NCBI GenBank assembly: GCA_910585295.1
Contig: CAJUDE010000043.1
Coordinates: forward strand, 1-64,000
Source of the DNA: an uncultured Lachnospiraceae bacterium
GTDB lineage: Bacteria > Bacillota > Clostridia > Lachnospirales > Lachnospiraceae
Length of the DNA: 64,000 nt
Direction: 5' to 3'
Positions within the stretch are counted from its first letter, which is position 1; every line of letters starts with the position of its first letter. The notes under the pieces were generated by a model, which saw only the letters and a list, made by a program, of their open reading frames with translations, searched no databases and had not been told where the DNA came from. Both the position numbers and the translations under genes were made by a program. Shown here piece by piece: positions 49,106 through 57,655 of the stretch.

Positions 49106-49834
49106 ATGAAGAAATTCATAAAAAAAGGAACAGTGCTAGTAGCCGCAGCATTGCTCTTAACTGGATGTGGGGACAAGATGGCTGTGTTGACGGAGAGCGA
49201 GGAGGCAGTGATTGTGAATTACTCTGCCGGGACCTTGGCGAAGCACAATAGTTATCAGCAGGAAGGGATGATGGCAGTCTATCCAAGGGAAGAGGAAGAG
49301 GAGCCTGCAGAGGAGCCAACGCCTGATACAGAAGAGAAGGAAGGGCAACAAGGGCAGGGAACAGAAGATGGGGGCGAAAAAGGGCAAGAAGAGGCAGGGG
49401 AAGGGCAAGGCGCTTCCAATGCGTTAAACATGACAGAAGCCATTGCAGTCCCAGGCATAGAGTTCTCTTATAAAGATTATTCTACCAGCGATACTTACCG
49501 ACAAGGGGAATATTTTTCCCTAGATGCAAAAGAGGGGAATGTGTTCGTGATTTTGAATGTGAATATGGTAAATACAGGCCAAGAAGCAGTCGCTTGCGAC
49601 CTGTTGGCGAGGCAGCCGATATTCACGTTAAAAATAAACGAAGGGTCAGGCGTGAAGAATGAAATCACCATGCTGGAGAATGACCTGTCCACTTATATAG
49701 GCACGGTTGAGCCGGGGCAGACAGTGGCAGGGATCTTGTTGTTTGAGGTGCCAGAGGAGACCGCGGAGGGCATATCTTCCTTGAAACTTACTTTACAGAT
49801 GAATGAAACGACAACTGAGATCAATATGGGATAA
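49106..49834 (+). CDS. Lipoprotein with DUF4352-like domain
   Basis: A 242-residue exported lipoprotein. The signal (MKKFIKKGTVLVAAALLL) ends in the lipobox LLTGC, with Cys21 as the lipid anchor. An acidic Glu/Gly/Gln-rich linker (about 60-110) leads to a beta-sandwich domain with GEYFSLDAKEGNVFVILNVNMVNTG and EPGQTVAGILLFEVPEE, the pattern of DUF4352 and similar Ig-like domains (NxG after a hydrophobic strand, then PGxxxxGxLxFxVP). AAAGGAG precedes the ATG. It lies after the two-component genes, across the dispersed repeat. The ligand or role is unknown. Confidence 0.82.
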   Translation: MKKFIKKGTVLVAAALLLTGCGDKMAVLTESEEAVIVNYSAGTLAKHNSYQQEGMMAVYPREEEEEPAEEPTPDTEEKEGQQGQGTEDGGEKGQEEAGEGQGASNALNMTEAIAVPGIEFSYKDYSTSDTYRQGEYFSLDAKEGNVFVILNVNMVNTGQEAVACDLLARQPIFTLKINEGSGVKNEITMLENDLSTYIGTVEPGQTVAGILLFEVPEETAEGISSLKLTLQMNETTTEINMG

Positions 49835-49877
49835 ATTTTATAAAATTAAAAAAATGATGTATATTTTTCAGAAAGTA

Positions 49878-49888
49878 TGTGCTATAAT
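49878..49888 (+). promoter_or_regulatory. Extended -10 promoter for cheV
   Basis: TATAAT at 49883-49888 preceded by TGC gives an extended -10; no good -35 box lies at the right distance. Confidence 0.45.
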
Positions 49889-49947
49889 GTAGACAAAGCA
49901 TGTTTGAATATTGCACGGAATATACCGGAGAGGAGAGAGTTACTATT

Positions 49948-50886
49948 ATGGATACAAATATTCTGTTGGAGAATGGCACAAATGAGCTGGAGGTTTTAGA
50001 ATTTACGTTAGCTGGAAATCATTATGGTATCAATGTAGCGAAAATTCGGGAGATTTTGACATATCAGCCCGTTACTCCGATTCCTAATGCACATCCAAGT
50101 GTGGAAGGTATATTTATGCCAAGAGATACGATGATAACAGTAATCAACCTGCGTAATTGCCTGGCGCTTCCAGATATTGACAGGGATGGGTTGTTTATTA
50201 TCACTAATTTTAATAAGCTGAACATTGCATTCCATGTAGATGAAGTCTGCGGTATCCACAGGCTTTCCTGGGCGGATATTATTACGCCGGATTCCACGAT
50301 TAATATTGAAGAGAGCGGCGTGTCCACTGGTGTGATTAAGCTGGAAGACCGACTGATTGTAATTCTGGATTTCGAGAAGATTGTAACGGACATCAGTCCA
50401 GAGACAGGGCTTCAGATTTCAGATTTGGATGACCTTGAGGAACGCAACAGAAGCGATTCCCCGATTATGGTGGCGGAAGATTCCCCATTATTATCAAAAC
50501 TGATTACAGATTGCTTGAAGAAGTCTGGTTATACCAAGCTGATTGTCAATAATAACGGGCAGGAGCTTTGGGATAGGCTGACTGAGTTCAGGAAATCCGG
50601 GGAACTGGATAACAAGGTACATATGGTAATTACGGATATTGAAATGCCGTTGATGGATGGCCATCGTTTAACAAAACTGATTAAAGAGGACGATGAGCTC
50701 AAGCATATCCCTGTTGTTATTTTCTCATCCCTTGTGAATGAAGAGATGCGGCGTAAGGGCGAGATGCTTGGGGCAGACGCCCAGTTGACAAAGCCAGAGA
50801 TAGGCAAATTAGTGAACGCGATTGATGAACTTCTGGATAAGAGGAAAGAGGCTTTGAGCTTAAGGCAGAATGCGCAAAATGCATAA
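49948..50886 (+). CDS. cheV: Chemotaxis coupling protein CheV
   Basis: A 312-residue protein with an N-terminal CheW domain (VLEFTLAGNHYGINVAKIREILTY, GIFMPRDTMITVINLR) and a C-terminal receiver domain (PIMVAEDSPLLSKLI, phosphoacceptor Asp230 in MVITDIEMPLMDGH, Lys in QLTKPEIG). CheV couples receptors to CheA and adapts by phosphorylation. The ATG at 49948 begins the domain; GAGAGGAGAG lies about nine bases upstream. It stands alone without other che genes, which is common for cheV. It indicates that the organism has a chemotaxis system elsewhere. Confidence 0.93.
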   Translation: MDTNILLENGTNELEVLEFTLAGNHYGINVAKIREILTYQPVTPIPNAHPSVEGIFMPRDTMITVINLRNCLALPDIDRDGLFIITNFNKLNIAFHVDEVCGIHRLSWADIITPDSTINIEESGVSTGVIKLEDRLIVILDFEKIVTDISPETGLQISDLDDLEERNRSDSPIMVAEDSPLLSKLITDCLKKSGYTKLIVNNNGQELWDRLTEFRKSGELDNKVHMVITDIEMPLMDGHRLTKLIKEDDELKHIPVVIFSSLVNEEMRRKGEMLGADAQLTKPEIGKLVNAIDELLDKRKEALSLRQNAQNA

Positions 50887-50963
50887 ACAAGAATCTGGTT
50901 ATGCCAGATTTGCTATAGCAGAACCACTCCTTGCGCAATATGCGCAGGCAGCAATATGTGAAG

Positions 50964-50992
50964 CAGCATCTCCATTAGGAGGTGCTGTTTTG
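50964..50992 (+). terminator. cheV terminator
   Basis: CAGCATCTCC (50964-50973) and GGAGGTGCTG (50978-50987) with an ATTA loop and TTTTGTG after. Confidence 0.75.
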
Positions 50993-51078
50993 TGTACATA
51001 AAAGGCCTCACAGTGGTTTTAGAATGGTTATTATCCCAGGCGGTGGATAGGGATGGGCCTGCTATTTTTAATTCTGCC

Positions 51079-51107
51079 TTGTAATAGAAAAAACATCATG
51101 ATAGAAT
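51079..51107 (+). promoter_or_regulatory. purO promoter
   Basis: TTGTAA (51079-51084), 17 bases ending in TGA, TAGAAT (51102-51107). Confidence 0.65.
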
Positions 51108-51148
51108 AGGGATGGAAAAAGACACCAAGCATAAGGAGGTTACCAGGA

Positions 51149-51862
51149 GTGAATACATTATCATTGGAAACGGAATTAAAGGGTAATTCTTATCCGGGAA
51201 GAGGAATTGTAATTGGGAAGTCAAAAGATGGGAACTACGCAGTGACGGCTTATTTTATTATGGGCAGGAGCGAGAATAGCAGGAACCGTATCTTTGTGGA
51301 GGATGGGGAAGGGATCCGTACCCAGGCTTATGACCCATCCAAATTAAGCGACCCCAGCCTAATTATTTATGCACCGGTACGGGTGCTTGGGAATAAGACG
51401 ATTGTGACCAATGGGGATCAGACAGATACCATTTATGAGTTGATGGACAAGCAGCAGACCTTTGAGCAATCATTGCGCACCAGGGAGTTTGAGCCGGATG
51501 CCCCCAATTACACGCCGCGCATTTCTGGCATTATGCATGTGGGGCATGGCAGTTATAATTATGCAATGTCAATCCTAAAGAGCAGCAATGGGAACCCAAA
51601 GTCCTGTAGCCGTTATACGTTTGCCTATGAGAACCCGCTGGATGGGGAAGGGCATTTTATCCATACTTATATGGGGGATGGGAATCCACTGCCCAGCTTT
51701 GAGGGGGAACCCAAATTGGTAGGGGTAGATGGGAATATTGATGAATTTGCTGATAAAATCTGGAACAGCCTGAATGAGGACAATAAGGTATCCCTTTTTG
51801 TGAGGTATATTGACATTAAGTCAGGGGGCTATGAATCCAGGATATATAATAAAAATAAATAA
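51149..51862 (+). CDS. purO: IMP cyclohydrolase, PurO-type
   Basis: A 237-residue protein of the archaeal PurO (IMP_cyclohyd) family, which closes the ring of FAICAR to give IMP. Marks: YPGRGIVIGKSKDGNYAVTAYFIMGRSENSRNR, NGDQTDTIYE, PNYTPRISG and the C-terminal VRYID. It is unrelated to the N-terminal domain of the usual bacterial PurH. The first codon is GTG at 51149, with AAGGAGG at 51133-51139. The next gene supplies the other PurH activity, so the two together replace the bifunctional enzyme. Confidence 0.9.
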   Translation: MNTLSLETELKGNSYPGRGIVIGKSKDGNYAVTAYFIMGRSENSRNRIFVEDGEGIRTQAYDPSKLSDPSLIIYAPVRVLGNKTIVTNGDQTDTIYELMDKQQTFEQSLRTREFEPDAPNYTPRISGIMHVGHGSYNYAMSILKSSNGNPKSCSRYTFAYENPLDGEGHFIHTYMGDGNPLPSFEGEPKLVGVDGNIDEFADKIWNSLNEDNKVSLFVRYIDIKSGGYESRIYNKNK

Positions 51863-51909
51863 CATGTAAGGCAGGAATGGATACAGGGCAGATAAAAATG
51901 GAGGAGATT

Positions 51910-53088
51910 ATGCAGGAATTAGAATTAAAATATGGGTGCAACCCAAATCAGAAGCCATCCAGGATTTATATGGAGGGAGGCGAGCTTCCAATTAAGGTAT
52001 TAAATGGCAAGCCAGGCTATATTAATTTTTTGGATGCTTTCAACGGGTGGCAGTTGGTGAAAGAGTTAAAAGAAGCCACAGGGCTTCCGGCAGCGACGTC
52101 TTTTAAACATGTTTCCCCAGCAGGGGCAGCAGTGGGCCTTCCTATGTCTGAGGTGGAGAAAAAAATTTACTGGGTGGATGATATGGATATAGAGTTTACG
52201 CCTTTGGCCAATGCATATGCAAGGGCAAGGGGGGCGGACCGCATGTCGTCGTTTGGTGATTTTATTTCCTTGTCTGACGTATGTGACAAAGCCACAGCCT
52301 TGATTATCAAGCGGGAAGTTTCTGATGGGGTGATTGCGCCAGGGTATGAGCCGGAGGCATTAGAAATTTTAAAGGCAAAGAAAAAGGGCAATTACAATGT
52401 AATTGAGGTTGACCCAGAATATGTGCCGAACCCTGTGGAACGTAAAGAAGTATTTGGGGTCACATTTGAACAGGGGAGGAATGAGCTTAAAATTGACGAC
52501 GCATTCTTTTCCAATGTGGTGACAGAGAATAAGGAGATTCCGGAATCTGCCAAAATAGACCTTGCCATTGCGATGATTACGTTGAAATATACCCAATCCA
52601 ATTCCGTTTGCTATGCAAAAGGAGGTCAGGCAATTGGAATTGGGGCAGGGCAGCAGTCCAGGATCCATTGCACCCGCCTTGCCGGGCAGAAAGCAGATAA
52701 TTGGTTTTTGCGCCAGGCGCCGAAAGTGTTGGGGCTGCAATTTGTAGATGGCATTGGAAGGGCTGACAGGGACAATTCCATTGACTTGTATATTGGCGAA
52801 GATTATATGGATGTCCTGGCAGATGGCGCCTGGGAGAAGATTTTTAAAGTGAAGCCTGAAATTTTTACCAGGGAAGAAAAACGGGAGTGGCTGGACCAAA
52901 TGGATGGGGTTGCGCTTGGCTCAGACGCATTTTTCCCATTTGGCGATAATATTGAGCGGGCGCATAAGAGCGGCGTCTCTTATGTGGCGGAACCAGGGGG
53001 GTCAATCCGTGACGACCATGTGATTGGCACATGCAATAAATACCATATGGCAATGTGCTTTACAGGGCTTCGGTTATTCCATCATTAA
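51910..53088 (+). CDS. purV: Stand-alone AICAR formyltransferase
   Basis: A 392-residue protein corresponding to the formyltransferase half of PurH: LKYGCNPNQKPSRIYM, NGKPGYINFLDAFNGWQLV, SFKHVSPAGAAVGLP (with the catalytic Lys-His), YTQSNSVCYAKGGQAIGIGAGQQSRIHCTRLAGQKAD and SDAFFPFGDNI. The MGS-like IMP cyclohydrolase domain that PurH carries at its N-terminus is missing, and its job is done by the preceding purO. GGAGG at 51900-51904 supports the ATG at 51910; starts at 51877 and 51898 are in frame. The name purV is used for such stand-alone enzymes. Confidence 0.9.
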   Translation: MQELELKYGCNPNQKPSRIYMEGGELPIKVLNGKPGYINFLDAFNGWQLVKELKEATGLPAATSFKHVSPAGAAVGLPMSEVEKKIYWVDDMDIEFTPLANAYARARGADRMSSFGDFISLSDVCDKATALIIKREVSDGVIAPGYEPEALEILKAKKKGNYNVIEVDPEYVPNPVERKEVFGVTFEQGRNELKIDDAFFSNVVTENKEIPESAKIDLAIAMITLKYTQSNSVCYAKGGQAIGIGAGQQSRIHCTRLAGQKADNWFLRQAPKVLGLQFVDGIGRADRDNSIDLYIGEDYMDVLADGAWEKIFKVKPEIFTREEKREWLDQMDGVALGSDAFFPFGDNIERAHKSGVSYVAEPGGSIRDDHVIGTCNKYHMAMCFTGLRLFHH

Positions 53089-53106
53089 GCCTGGAAGTTG
53101 TCTTAG

Positions 53107-53138
53107 GCAGTGCAGCTTATGCTGCACTGCTATTTTTT
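53107..53138 (+). terminator. Terminator of the purO-purV operon
   Basis: GCAGTGCAGC (53107-53116) and GCTGCACTGC (53121-53130) with a TTAT loop, then TATTTTTTAT. Confidence 0.85.
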
Positions 53139-53406
53139 ATTCTATACAATTAGCGCACCCTTTTGGCATCCTAATCGTTATACATGAAAAATGCCTTAAT
53201 TTGAAACAAATTGCCGCAAAGTTTCGTTATTATAAATAACGATAGTTTTCCTCGCAGGTGTTTTAAACATGCCCTAACGGGGAATTTACAAAATCGTAAG
53301 GAAATCTTTCGTTTTTTACAAGGAAAATGAAAAATTCCAAAGGTAAAATATCCATATAATAAAATGGACAAAAGACAGGCAGTTTGAAAGGACAGGAGGG
53401 AAAGCC
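53139..53406. other. Non-coding gap before the DedA gene
   Basis: No gene is supported. A small palindrome CGTTATT (53225-53231) / AATAACG (53235-53241) and a TATAAT at 53355-53360 without a good -35 box are the only signals. Confidence 0.4.
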
Positions 53407-53916
53407 ATGAGTATTGAGATAGTAAACCAATATTTTGAACAATATGGCGTGATTGCAATTTTTGTAATAGTGTTATTGGAGTATATGAACCTGCCTGGGT
53501 TCCCAGCGGGAGTTATCATGCCGGTAGCAGGGATTTGGGCGGCAAATGGGAAACTGAGTTTTTTCCTTACAATGGTAATTTCCGTTTCGGCAGGATTAGT
53601 GGGGAGCTGGGTGCTGTATTTTTTTGGCAGGCTGGGAGGCAACGTATTCCTGAAAGCATATGTGAAAAAATTCCCCAAACAGCAGCAGGCGATTGAACGG
53701 AATTTTGAAATGATACGGCAAAAAGGATGCATGGGGATTTTCCTGGGCAAGTTAATCCCTATGGTTCGGACGTTAATTTCCATTCCGGCGGGGGTGCTGC
53801 GGTTTAATTTCTTAAAATACACGGTTAGCTCTGCCCTTGGCATTTGTGTTTGGAATTTTGTTTTTGTAGGCGCAGGGTATATGTTTGGGAACCAAGTGTT
53901 TGAACTATTTGCATAA
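53407..53916 (+). CDS. DedA family membrane protein
   Basis: A 169-residue membrane protein of the DedA/SNARE-associated (VTT) family, which includes lipid carrier flippases. Hydrophobic stretches lie at about 13-45, 51-71 and 125-163. Family motifs: LEYMNLPGFPAGVIMPVAG (the ExxxPxPGE-type segment, here with PGFPAG) and GKLIPMVRTLISIPAGVLRFNFLKYTVSSALG (the GRFxPxxRT motif). It is short compared with typical DedA (about 200 residues). GGAGGG at 53395-53400 precedes the ATG. It is convergent with tmcAL. Confidence 0.88.
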   Translation: MSIEIVNQYFEQYGVIAIFVIVLLEYMNLPGFPAGVIMPVAGIWAANGKLSFFLTMVISVSAGLVGSWVLYFFGRLGGNVFLKAYVKKFPKQQQAIERNFEMIRQKGCMGIFLGKLIPMVRTLISIPAGVLRFNFLKYTVSSALGICVWNFVFVGAGYMFGNQVFELFA

Positions 53917-53933
53917 CCCATTTGAAAGGGCGC

Positions 53934-55202
53934 TTATAGCCGTAGCATGGGCTGCTGGTAATCGTTTTTCAGTTGGCTGTCCCCTTTGGAGGAAAGCCCG
54001 ACGCGGTACAGCCCAGAAGCTTTTATGTCATCAGCCAATCGCCTGCGGGCAGAATCCGTAAGGGCGTTTATCGCCGAAGGGCTGGTGACGGCAGGGAGCT
54101 TTCCCTTGAATTTGATTGCCGTCAAAAGCGGCGCGGCTTCTTTGCAAAAGCCCAAGACCCGGAGATAGGCTGGTTCGGGGCAGTTTTGTTGGCTTTCTGC
54201 GTAGAGGGAAAGCACAATGTGCAAAAACATCCGGCTAAGGCGTGTATAGGTAATGTTTTTGCATTTTAAATGGCTGCAGAACTGGCTCCAGGAAAGGAAG
54301 CGGGACGCTTCTTTTTCCATCCTTCTGGCAAAGTCAGGGGATACGTCTGCATAGAGGGAAAGCTGGCTTGCAGGTTCCGTAAGGAGTTTGTAATGTAATA
54401 GTGGGGAAAAATCATCTTCCTGTAAAAAAGGATGTGGGTAACCTTCTAAAATAGAATAGGCAGCCTCTGGCATAGCGCCTTTAAGCGCTGCAAGCCCTGG
54501 GGGGTCCTGCAAGCCCTCCCTTAACATATGGCTGTCAGGATTTAGGATGGCGGCACGGATAGCGGAGGCAGAGGGGTATTCCTGCCCGAGGGCGGTGCCG
54601 TGGTAAGGCTGGCCCTGGCGCTGCAGGGGGCAGGGGACCATCTTGGAGCGGCAGCGGGATAGGGCTTTTAGGTATTCCACTGCCAGGATATTGTTTGGGG
54701 AGCCAAGGATTTGCCTAAGCGCATCCAAAGGGAAGGCGCCCCGCTGCCCTAAGCAGGCTGTTATGGCTTGGAAGCGTGCGGCAGGGAAAGAAAGCCCTTG
54801 CTTTAATCCCTGCTGCAATGTATGTTGGAACAATTCTGGCTGCTGGGTTAAGATATCCGCAAGCTCCTGCAACGTGCCAAAATGGCTGGCCTCAATGCCA
54901 AACCCAAGGTGCGTTACAATCCCGGTACCTTCTAACAGGGCAACGCCGCCCCGGGCAAAGTATTCTGCGCTGGCAGTGGCATAGGGGGTGGGGAGTTCTA
55001 GCACAAGGTCAATGCCGCAGCGAAGCGCCATCTGTGCGCGGCTGTATTTTTCCATTAGGGCGGGGGCGCCCCGCTGCACAAAATTCCCGCTCATGGCCGC
55101 CACAACATAATCCGCCTGCACTTTTTCTTTTAAGGTTTTAATCTGATAGGCATGCCCTTTGTGGAAAGGATTGTATTCTGCGATAATTCCAAGAACTTTC
55201 AT
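53934..55202 (-). CDS. tmcAL: tRNA(Met) cytidine acetate ligase
   Basis: A 422-residue nucleotidyltransferase-fold enzyme that, in Bacillus, makes N4-acetylcytidine at the wobble position of elongator tRNA-Met from acetate and ATP. The N-terminus GIIAEYNPFHKGHAYQI carries the HxGH motif (His14, His17), and MSGNFVQRGAPALMEKYSRAQMALRCGIDLVLELPTPYAT is diagnostic of the YlbM/TmcAL family. The C-terminus has the conserved PAxxAxKFKGKLPAVTSPSA-like segment. It is divergent from ackA, with 233 bases between. Its use of acetate and the neighbouring acetate kinase may be more than coincidence, but this is speculation. Confidence 0.92.
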   Translation of the reverse strand: MKVLGIIAEYNPFHKGHAYQIKTLKEKVQADYVVAAMSGNFVQRGAPALMEKYSRAQMALRCGIDLVLELPTPYATASAEYFARGGVALLEGTGIVTHLGFGIEASHFGTLQELADILTQQPELFQHTLQQGLKQGLSFPAARFQAITACLGQRGAFPLDALRQILGSPNNILAVEYLKALSRCRSKMVPCPLQRQGQPYHGTALGQEYPSASAIRAAILNPDSHMLREGLQDPPGLAALKGAMPEAAYSILEGYPHPFLQEDDFSPLLHYKLLTEPASQLSLYADVSPDFARRMEKEASRFLSWSQFCSHLKCKNITYTRLSRMFLHIVLSLYAESQQNCPEPAYLRVLGFCKEAAPLLTAIKFKGKLPAVTSPSAINALTDSARRRLADDIKASGLYRVGLSSKGDSQLKNDYQQPMLRL

Positions 55203-55365
55203 AGGCGATTCCCCTTATCTGTGTGTTATGCCAATTATATGGCTTTTTGAAAAGATGGTCAATAGGAAGCCATGCAAAAAGGGCTGCATAAATCAGCCAG
55301 CTTGGCGCAGCATAGGGAAAAGCTGTCAGCGAATGGACAAGTTAAAAGGAGCCTGAAAATTGCCC

Positions 55366-55394
55366 TTGTATGATAAATTAGATTGGTTTATAAT
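55366..55394 (+). promoter_or_regulatory. ackA promoter
   Basis: TTGTAT (55366-55371), 17 bases, TATAAT (55389-55394). Confidence 0.75.
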
Positions 55395-55435
55395 AATAAA
55401 GATATCTATTATCAGAAAGAAAAGGAGAAAGTGAA

Positions 55436-56629
55436 ATGAATGTATTGGTAATTAACTGTGGAAGTTCTTCCCTGAAATATCAGGTAATTAATTCTGACAC
55501 AGAGGAGGTGCTGGCAAAAGGCTTATGTGAAAGGATTGGGCTGGACGGCAGGCTGGTGTACCAGAAGGCAGGATGTGGGAAAGAAATCACAGATGCGGAC
55601 ATGCCTACCCATAAACAGGCGATTAAAATGGTGCTGGATGCATTGGTGAACCCTGAGACTGGGGCTTTAAAGAGCCTTGGGGAAATTGGGGCGGTAGGGC
55701 ATAGGATGGTCCATGGCGGGGAGAAATTTGCATGTTCCACAATTCTGAATGAAGAAGTGCTGAAGGTTGTGGAGGAATGCAACGACTTAGCGCCCCTGCA
55801 TAACCCGGCAAACTTAATCGGCGTGCGCGCATGCCAGGAATTAATGCCGAATGTGCCTATGGTAGGCGTGTTTGACACCGCATTCCATCAAACAATGCCG
55901 GAAAAAGCATACCTCTATGGCATTGACTATGATTATTATCAAAAATATGGCGTAAGGAAATATGGGTTCCATGGGACTTCCCATAGCTATGTCTCCAAAC
56001 GTGCGGCGGAGTTCCTTGGGAAACCGTATGAAGAATTAAAAACAATTGTCTGCCATCTTGGGAACGGCGCTTCTATCTGCGCTGTGAAGAATGGGAAATC
56101 TGTGGACACTTCCATGGGGCTGACCCCGTTGGAGGGGCTGATAATGGGGACCCGCTCTGGGGACATTGACCCAGGCGCGATGGAGTACCTGGCAAAGAAA
56201 GAAAACATTGGCTTAGAAGGCGTAATGGAAATTTTGAATAAGAAGTCTGGCGTGCAGGGGCTGTCCCATATTTCCAGCGATTTCCGTGACTTGGAAGCTG
56301 CTGCAGAGAAGAATGACCAGGGGGGCATCCGGGCTTTAGACACTTACATTTACCGGGTGGCAAAATATGTGGGCTCCTATGTGGCGGCAATGAACGGCGT
56401 GGATGTTATTTGCTTTACTGCCGGGGTAGGTGAGAACGGGCCTGACACCAGGAAAGGCGTTTGTGAATACTTGGGCTATCTGGGCGTTGAGATTGACGAT
56501 GCGGCAAACCGGGTGCGGGGCGAGGAAAAGGTTATTTCCACCCCAGGCTCTAAAGTGGCAGTGTTATGCATGCCCACCAATGAAGAGCTGGCAATTGCCC
56601 GTGAGACAGTGGCGTTGACAGGAAAATAA
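55436..56629 (+). CDS. ackA: Acetate kinase
   Basis: Forms ATP from acetyl phosphate, giving acetate. The 397 residues show VLVINCGSSSLKYQ, GHRMVHGGEKF, VFDTAFHQTMPEKAYLYGI, KYGFHGTSHSYVSKRA (catalytic His), CHLGNGASICAV, and MGTRSGDIDPG. AAAGGAGAAAG precedes the ATG. In many Firmicutes pta lies directly upstream; here it does not, so phosphotransacetylase must be encoded elsewhere. The gene opens the block ackA-yceD-rpmF-yesL-plsX-acpP-rnc-smc. Confidence 0.97.
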   Translation: MNVLVINCGSSSLKYQVINSDTEEVLAKGLCERIGLDGRLVYQKAGCGKEITDADMPTHKQAIKMVLDALVNPETGALKSLGEIGAVGHRMVHGGEKFACSTILNEEVLKVVEECNDLAPLHNPANLIGVRACQELMPNVPMVGVFDTAFHQTMPEKAYLYGIDYDYYQKYGVRKYGFHGTSHSYVSKRAAEFLGKPYEELKTIVCHLGNGASICAVKNGKSVDTSMGLTPLEGLIMGTRSGDIDPGAMEYLAKKENIGLEGVMEILNKKSGVQGLSHISSDFRDLEAAAEKNDQGGIRALDTYIYRVAKYVGSYVAAMNGVDVICFTAGVGENGPDTRKGVCEYLGYLGVEIDDAANRVRGEEKVISTPGSKVAVLCMPTNEELAIARETVALTGK

Positions 56630-56638
56630 AAGAAATGA

Positions 56639-56667
56639 TTGACAAACCTGAATTTGGCAGTTATAAT
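56639..56667 (+). promoter_or_regulatory. Consensus promoter for yceD-rpmF
   Basis: TTGACA (56639-56644), 17 bases, TATAAT (56662-56667): perfect hexamers and spacing, beginning ten bases after the ackA stop. Confidence 0.85.
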
Positions 56668-56669
56668 AT

Positions 56670-56726
56670 ACCATGATTGTTGCGCAATCTATGGTATGGT
56701 AATCTATGCGCACTTCGGCGCGCATA
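56670..56726 (+). promoter_or_regulatory. Two hairpins in the yceD leader
   Basis: ACCATGATTG (56670-56679) with CAATC-T-ATGGT (56685-56695), and TATGCGC (56705-56711) with GCGCATA (56720-56726). The first overlaps the expected transcription start, so it could be an operator; the second lies in the leader. Confidence 0.45.
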
Positions 56727-56768
56727 ATGTCTGTCGGCATTATACTGAGTGTGAATTAGGAGACTGCC

Positions 56769-57290
56769 ATGAGAGTAGAATTAGCGGACGTAATTTCCAG
56801 TGAGAACATGGAAATGTCTAAAGAAGTGGAAATTGAATTATTGTCCTTTGACTCAAGGCTGGGGCAATTTCCTGTTGTTAAGAAAACGCCTTTTGTAATG
56901 CAGTTTACCAATGAAGAAAACAGACGTTTGTTGGTTCAGGGGAAGACAGAAGTTACAATTGCAATACCGTGCGGCCGCTGCCTGGAAGAGGTGGAGAGGG
57001 AATTCCCTATTGTGATAGAGAAGGAAGTCGACCTTACCGGAAGCAGTGAAGAGAAGGGCATGGACGCGTTAGACTATATGGCAGGGACAAGTCTGGATGT
57101 GGATCAACTTATTTTTGGAGAAATTTTGGTGAGTTGGCCAATGAAAGTTCTGTGCAGGGAAGATTGTAAGGGCATCTGCAAACGATGCGGCGCAAATCTG
57201 AATCTGGCAGAATGTCAGTGCCAGAAAACAGAACTGGATCCAAGAATGGCAGCAATCCAGGATATTTTTAACAAATTTAAGGAGGTGTGA
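56769..57290 (+). CDS. yceD: YceD/DUF177 family protein
   Basis: A 173-residue protein of the DUF177 family, which almost always precedes rpmF and is linked to 23S rRNA or large-subunit assembly. It has a CGRC pair (AIPCGRCLEEVEREF) and a second cysteine set (CREDCKGICKRCGANLNLAECQC) that may bind zinc. The C-terminal DPRMAAIQDIFNKFKEV is typical of the family. Its last codons overlap the rpmF ribosome site GGAGGTG. Confidence 0.92.
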   Translation: MRVELADVISSENMEMSKEVEIELLSFDSRLGQFPVVKKTPFVMQFTNEENRRLLVQGKTEVTIAIPCGRCLEEVEREFPIVIEKEVDLTGSSEEKGMDALDYMAGTSLDVDQLIFGEILVSWPMKVLCREDCKGICKRCGANLNLAECQCQKTELDPRMAAIQDIFNKFKEV

Positions 57291-57292
57291 CC

Positions 57293-57472
57293 ATGTCTAT
57301 ATGTCCAAAAAATAAATCTTCCAAAAGTAGAAGAGATAAGAGAAGAGCAAACTGGAAAATGACTGCTCCGACTTTGGTAAAATGCAGTAAATGCGGGGAA
57401 TTGATGGTTCCCCATAGGGTATGTAAAAACTGCGGATGCTATAATAAGAAAGAGATTATCCCTCAGGATTAA
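57293..57472 (+). CDS. rpmF: 50S ribosomal protein L32
   Basis: A 59-residue ribosomal protein. It opens with the family's basic stretch (KNKSSKSRRDKRRANWKM) and carries a four-Cys zinc ribbon: CSKC and CKNC (KCSKCGELMVPHRVCKNCG), the zinc-binding form. The ATG at 57293 follows GGAGGTG at 57281-57287 by five bases. Confidence 0.97.
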   Translation: MSICPKNKSSKSRRDKRRANWKMTAPTLVKCSKCGELMVPHRVCKNCGCYNKKEIIPQD

Positions 57473-57475
57473 TAA

Positions 57476-57515
57476 CAATAACACCCCCGTTGTAAAAACG
57501 GGGGTGTTATTGTTT
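57476..57515 (+). terminator. Terminator after rpmF
   Basis: CAATAACACCCCCGTT (57476-57491) pairs with its exact complement at 57497-57512 and is followed by TTTAAAT. Confidence 0.85.
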
Positions 57516-57655
57516 AAATAGCAAATCAACGGTGCATAACGAAAAATATAGGTTATTATAAAAAATGGGGAAACTCAAAGAAAATAATATTGACATTTCT
57601 GGCAGGATGGGTGAGAATAAATAATCAAAGCAAAACAAAAGAGAGGGATTTGCCA

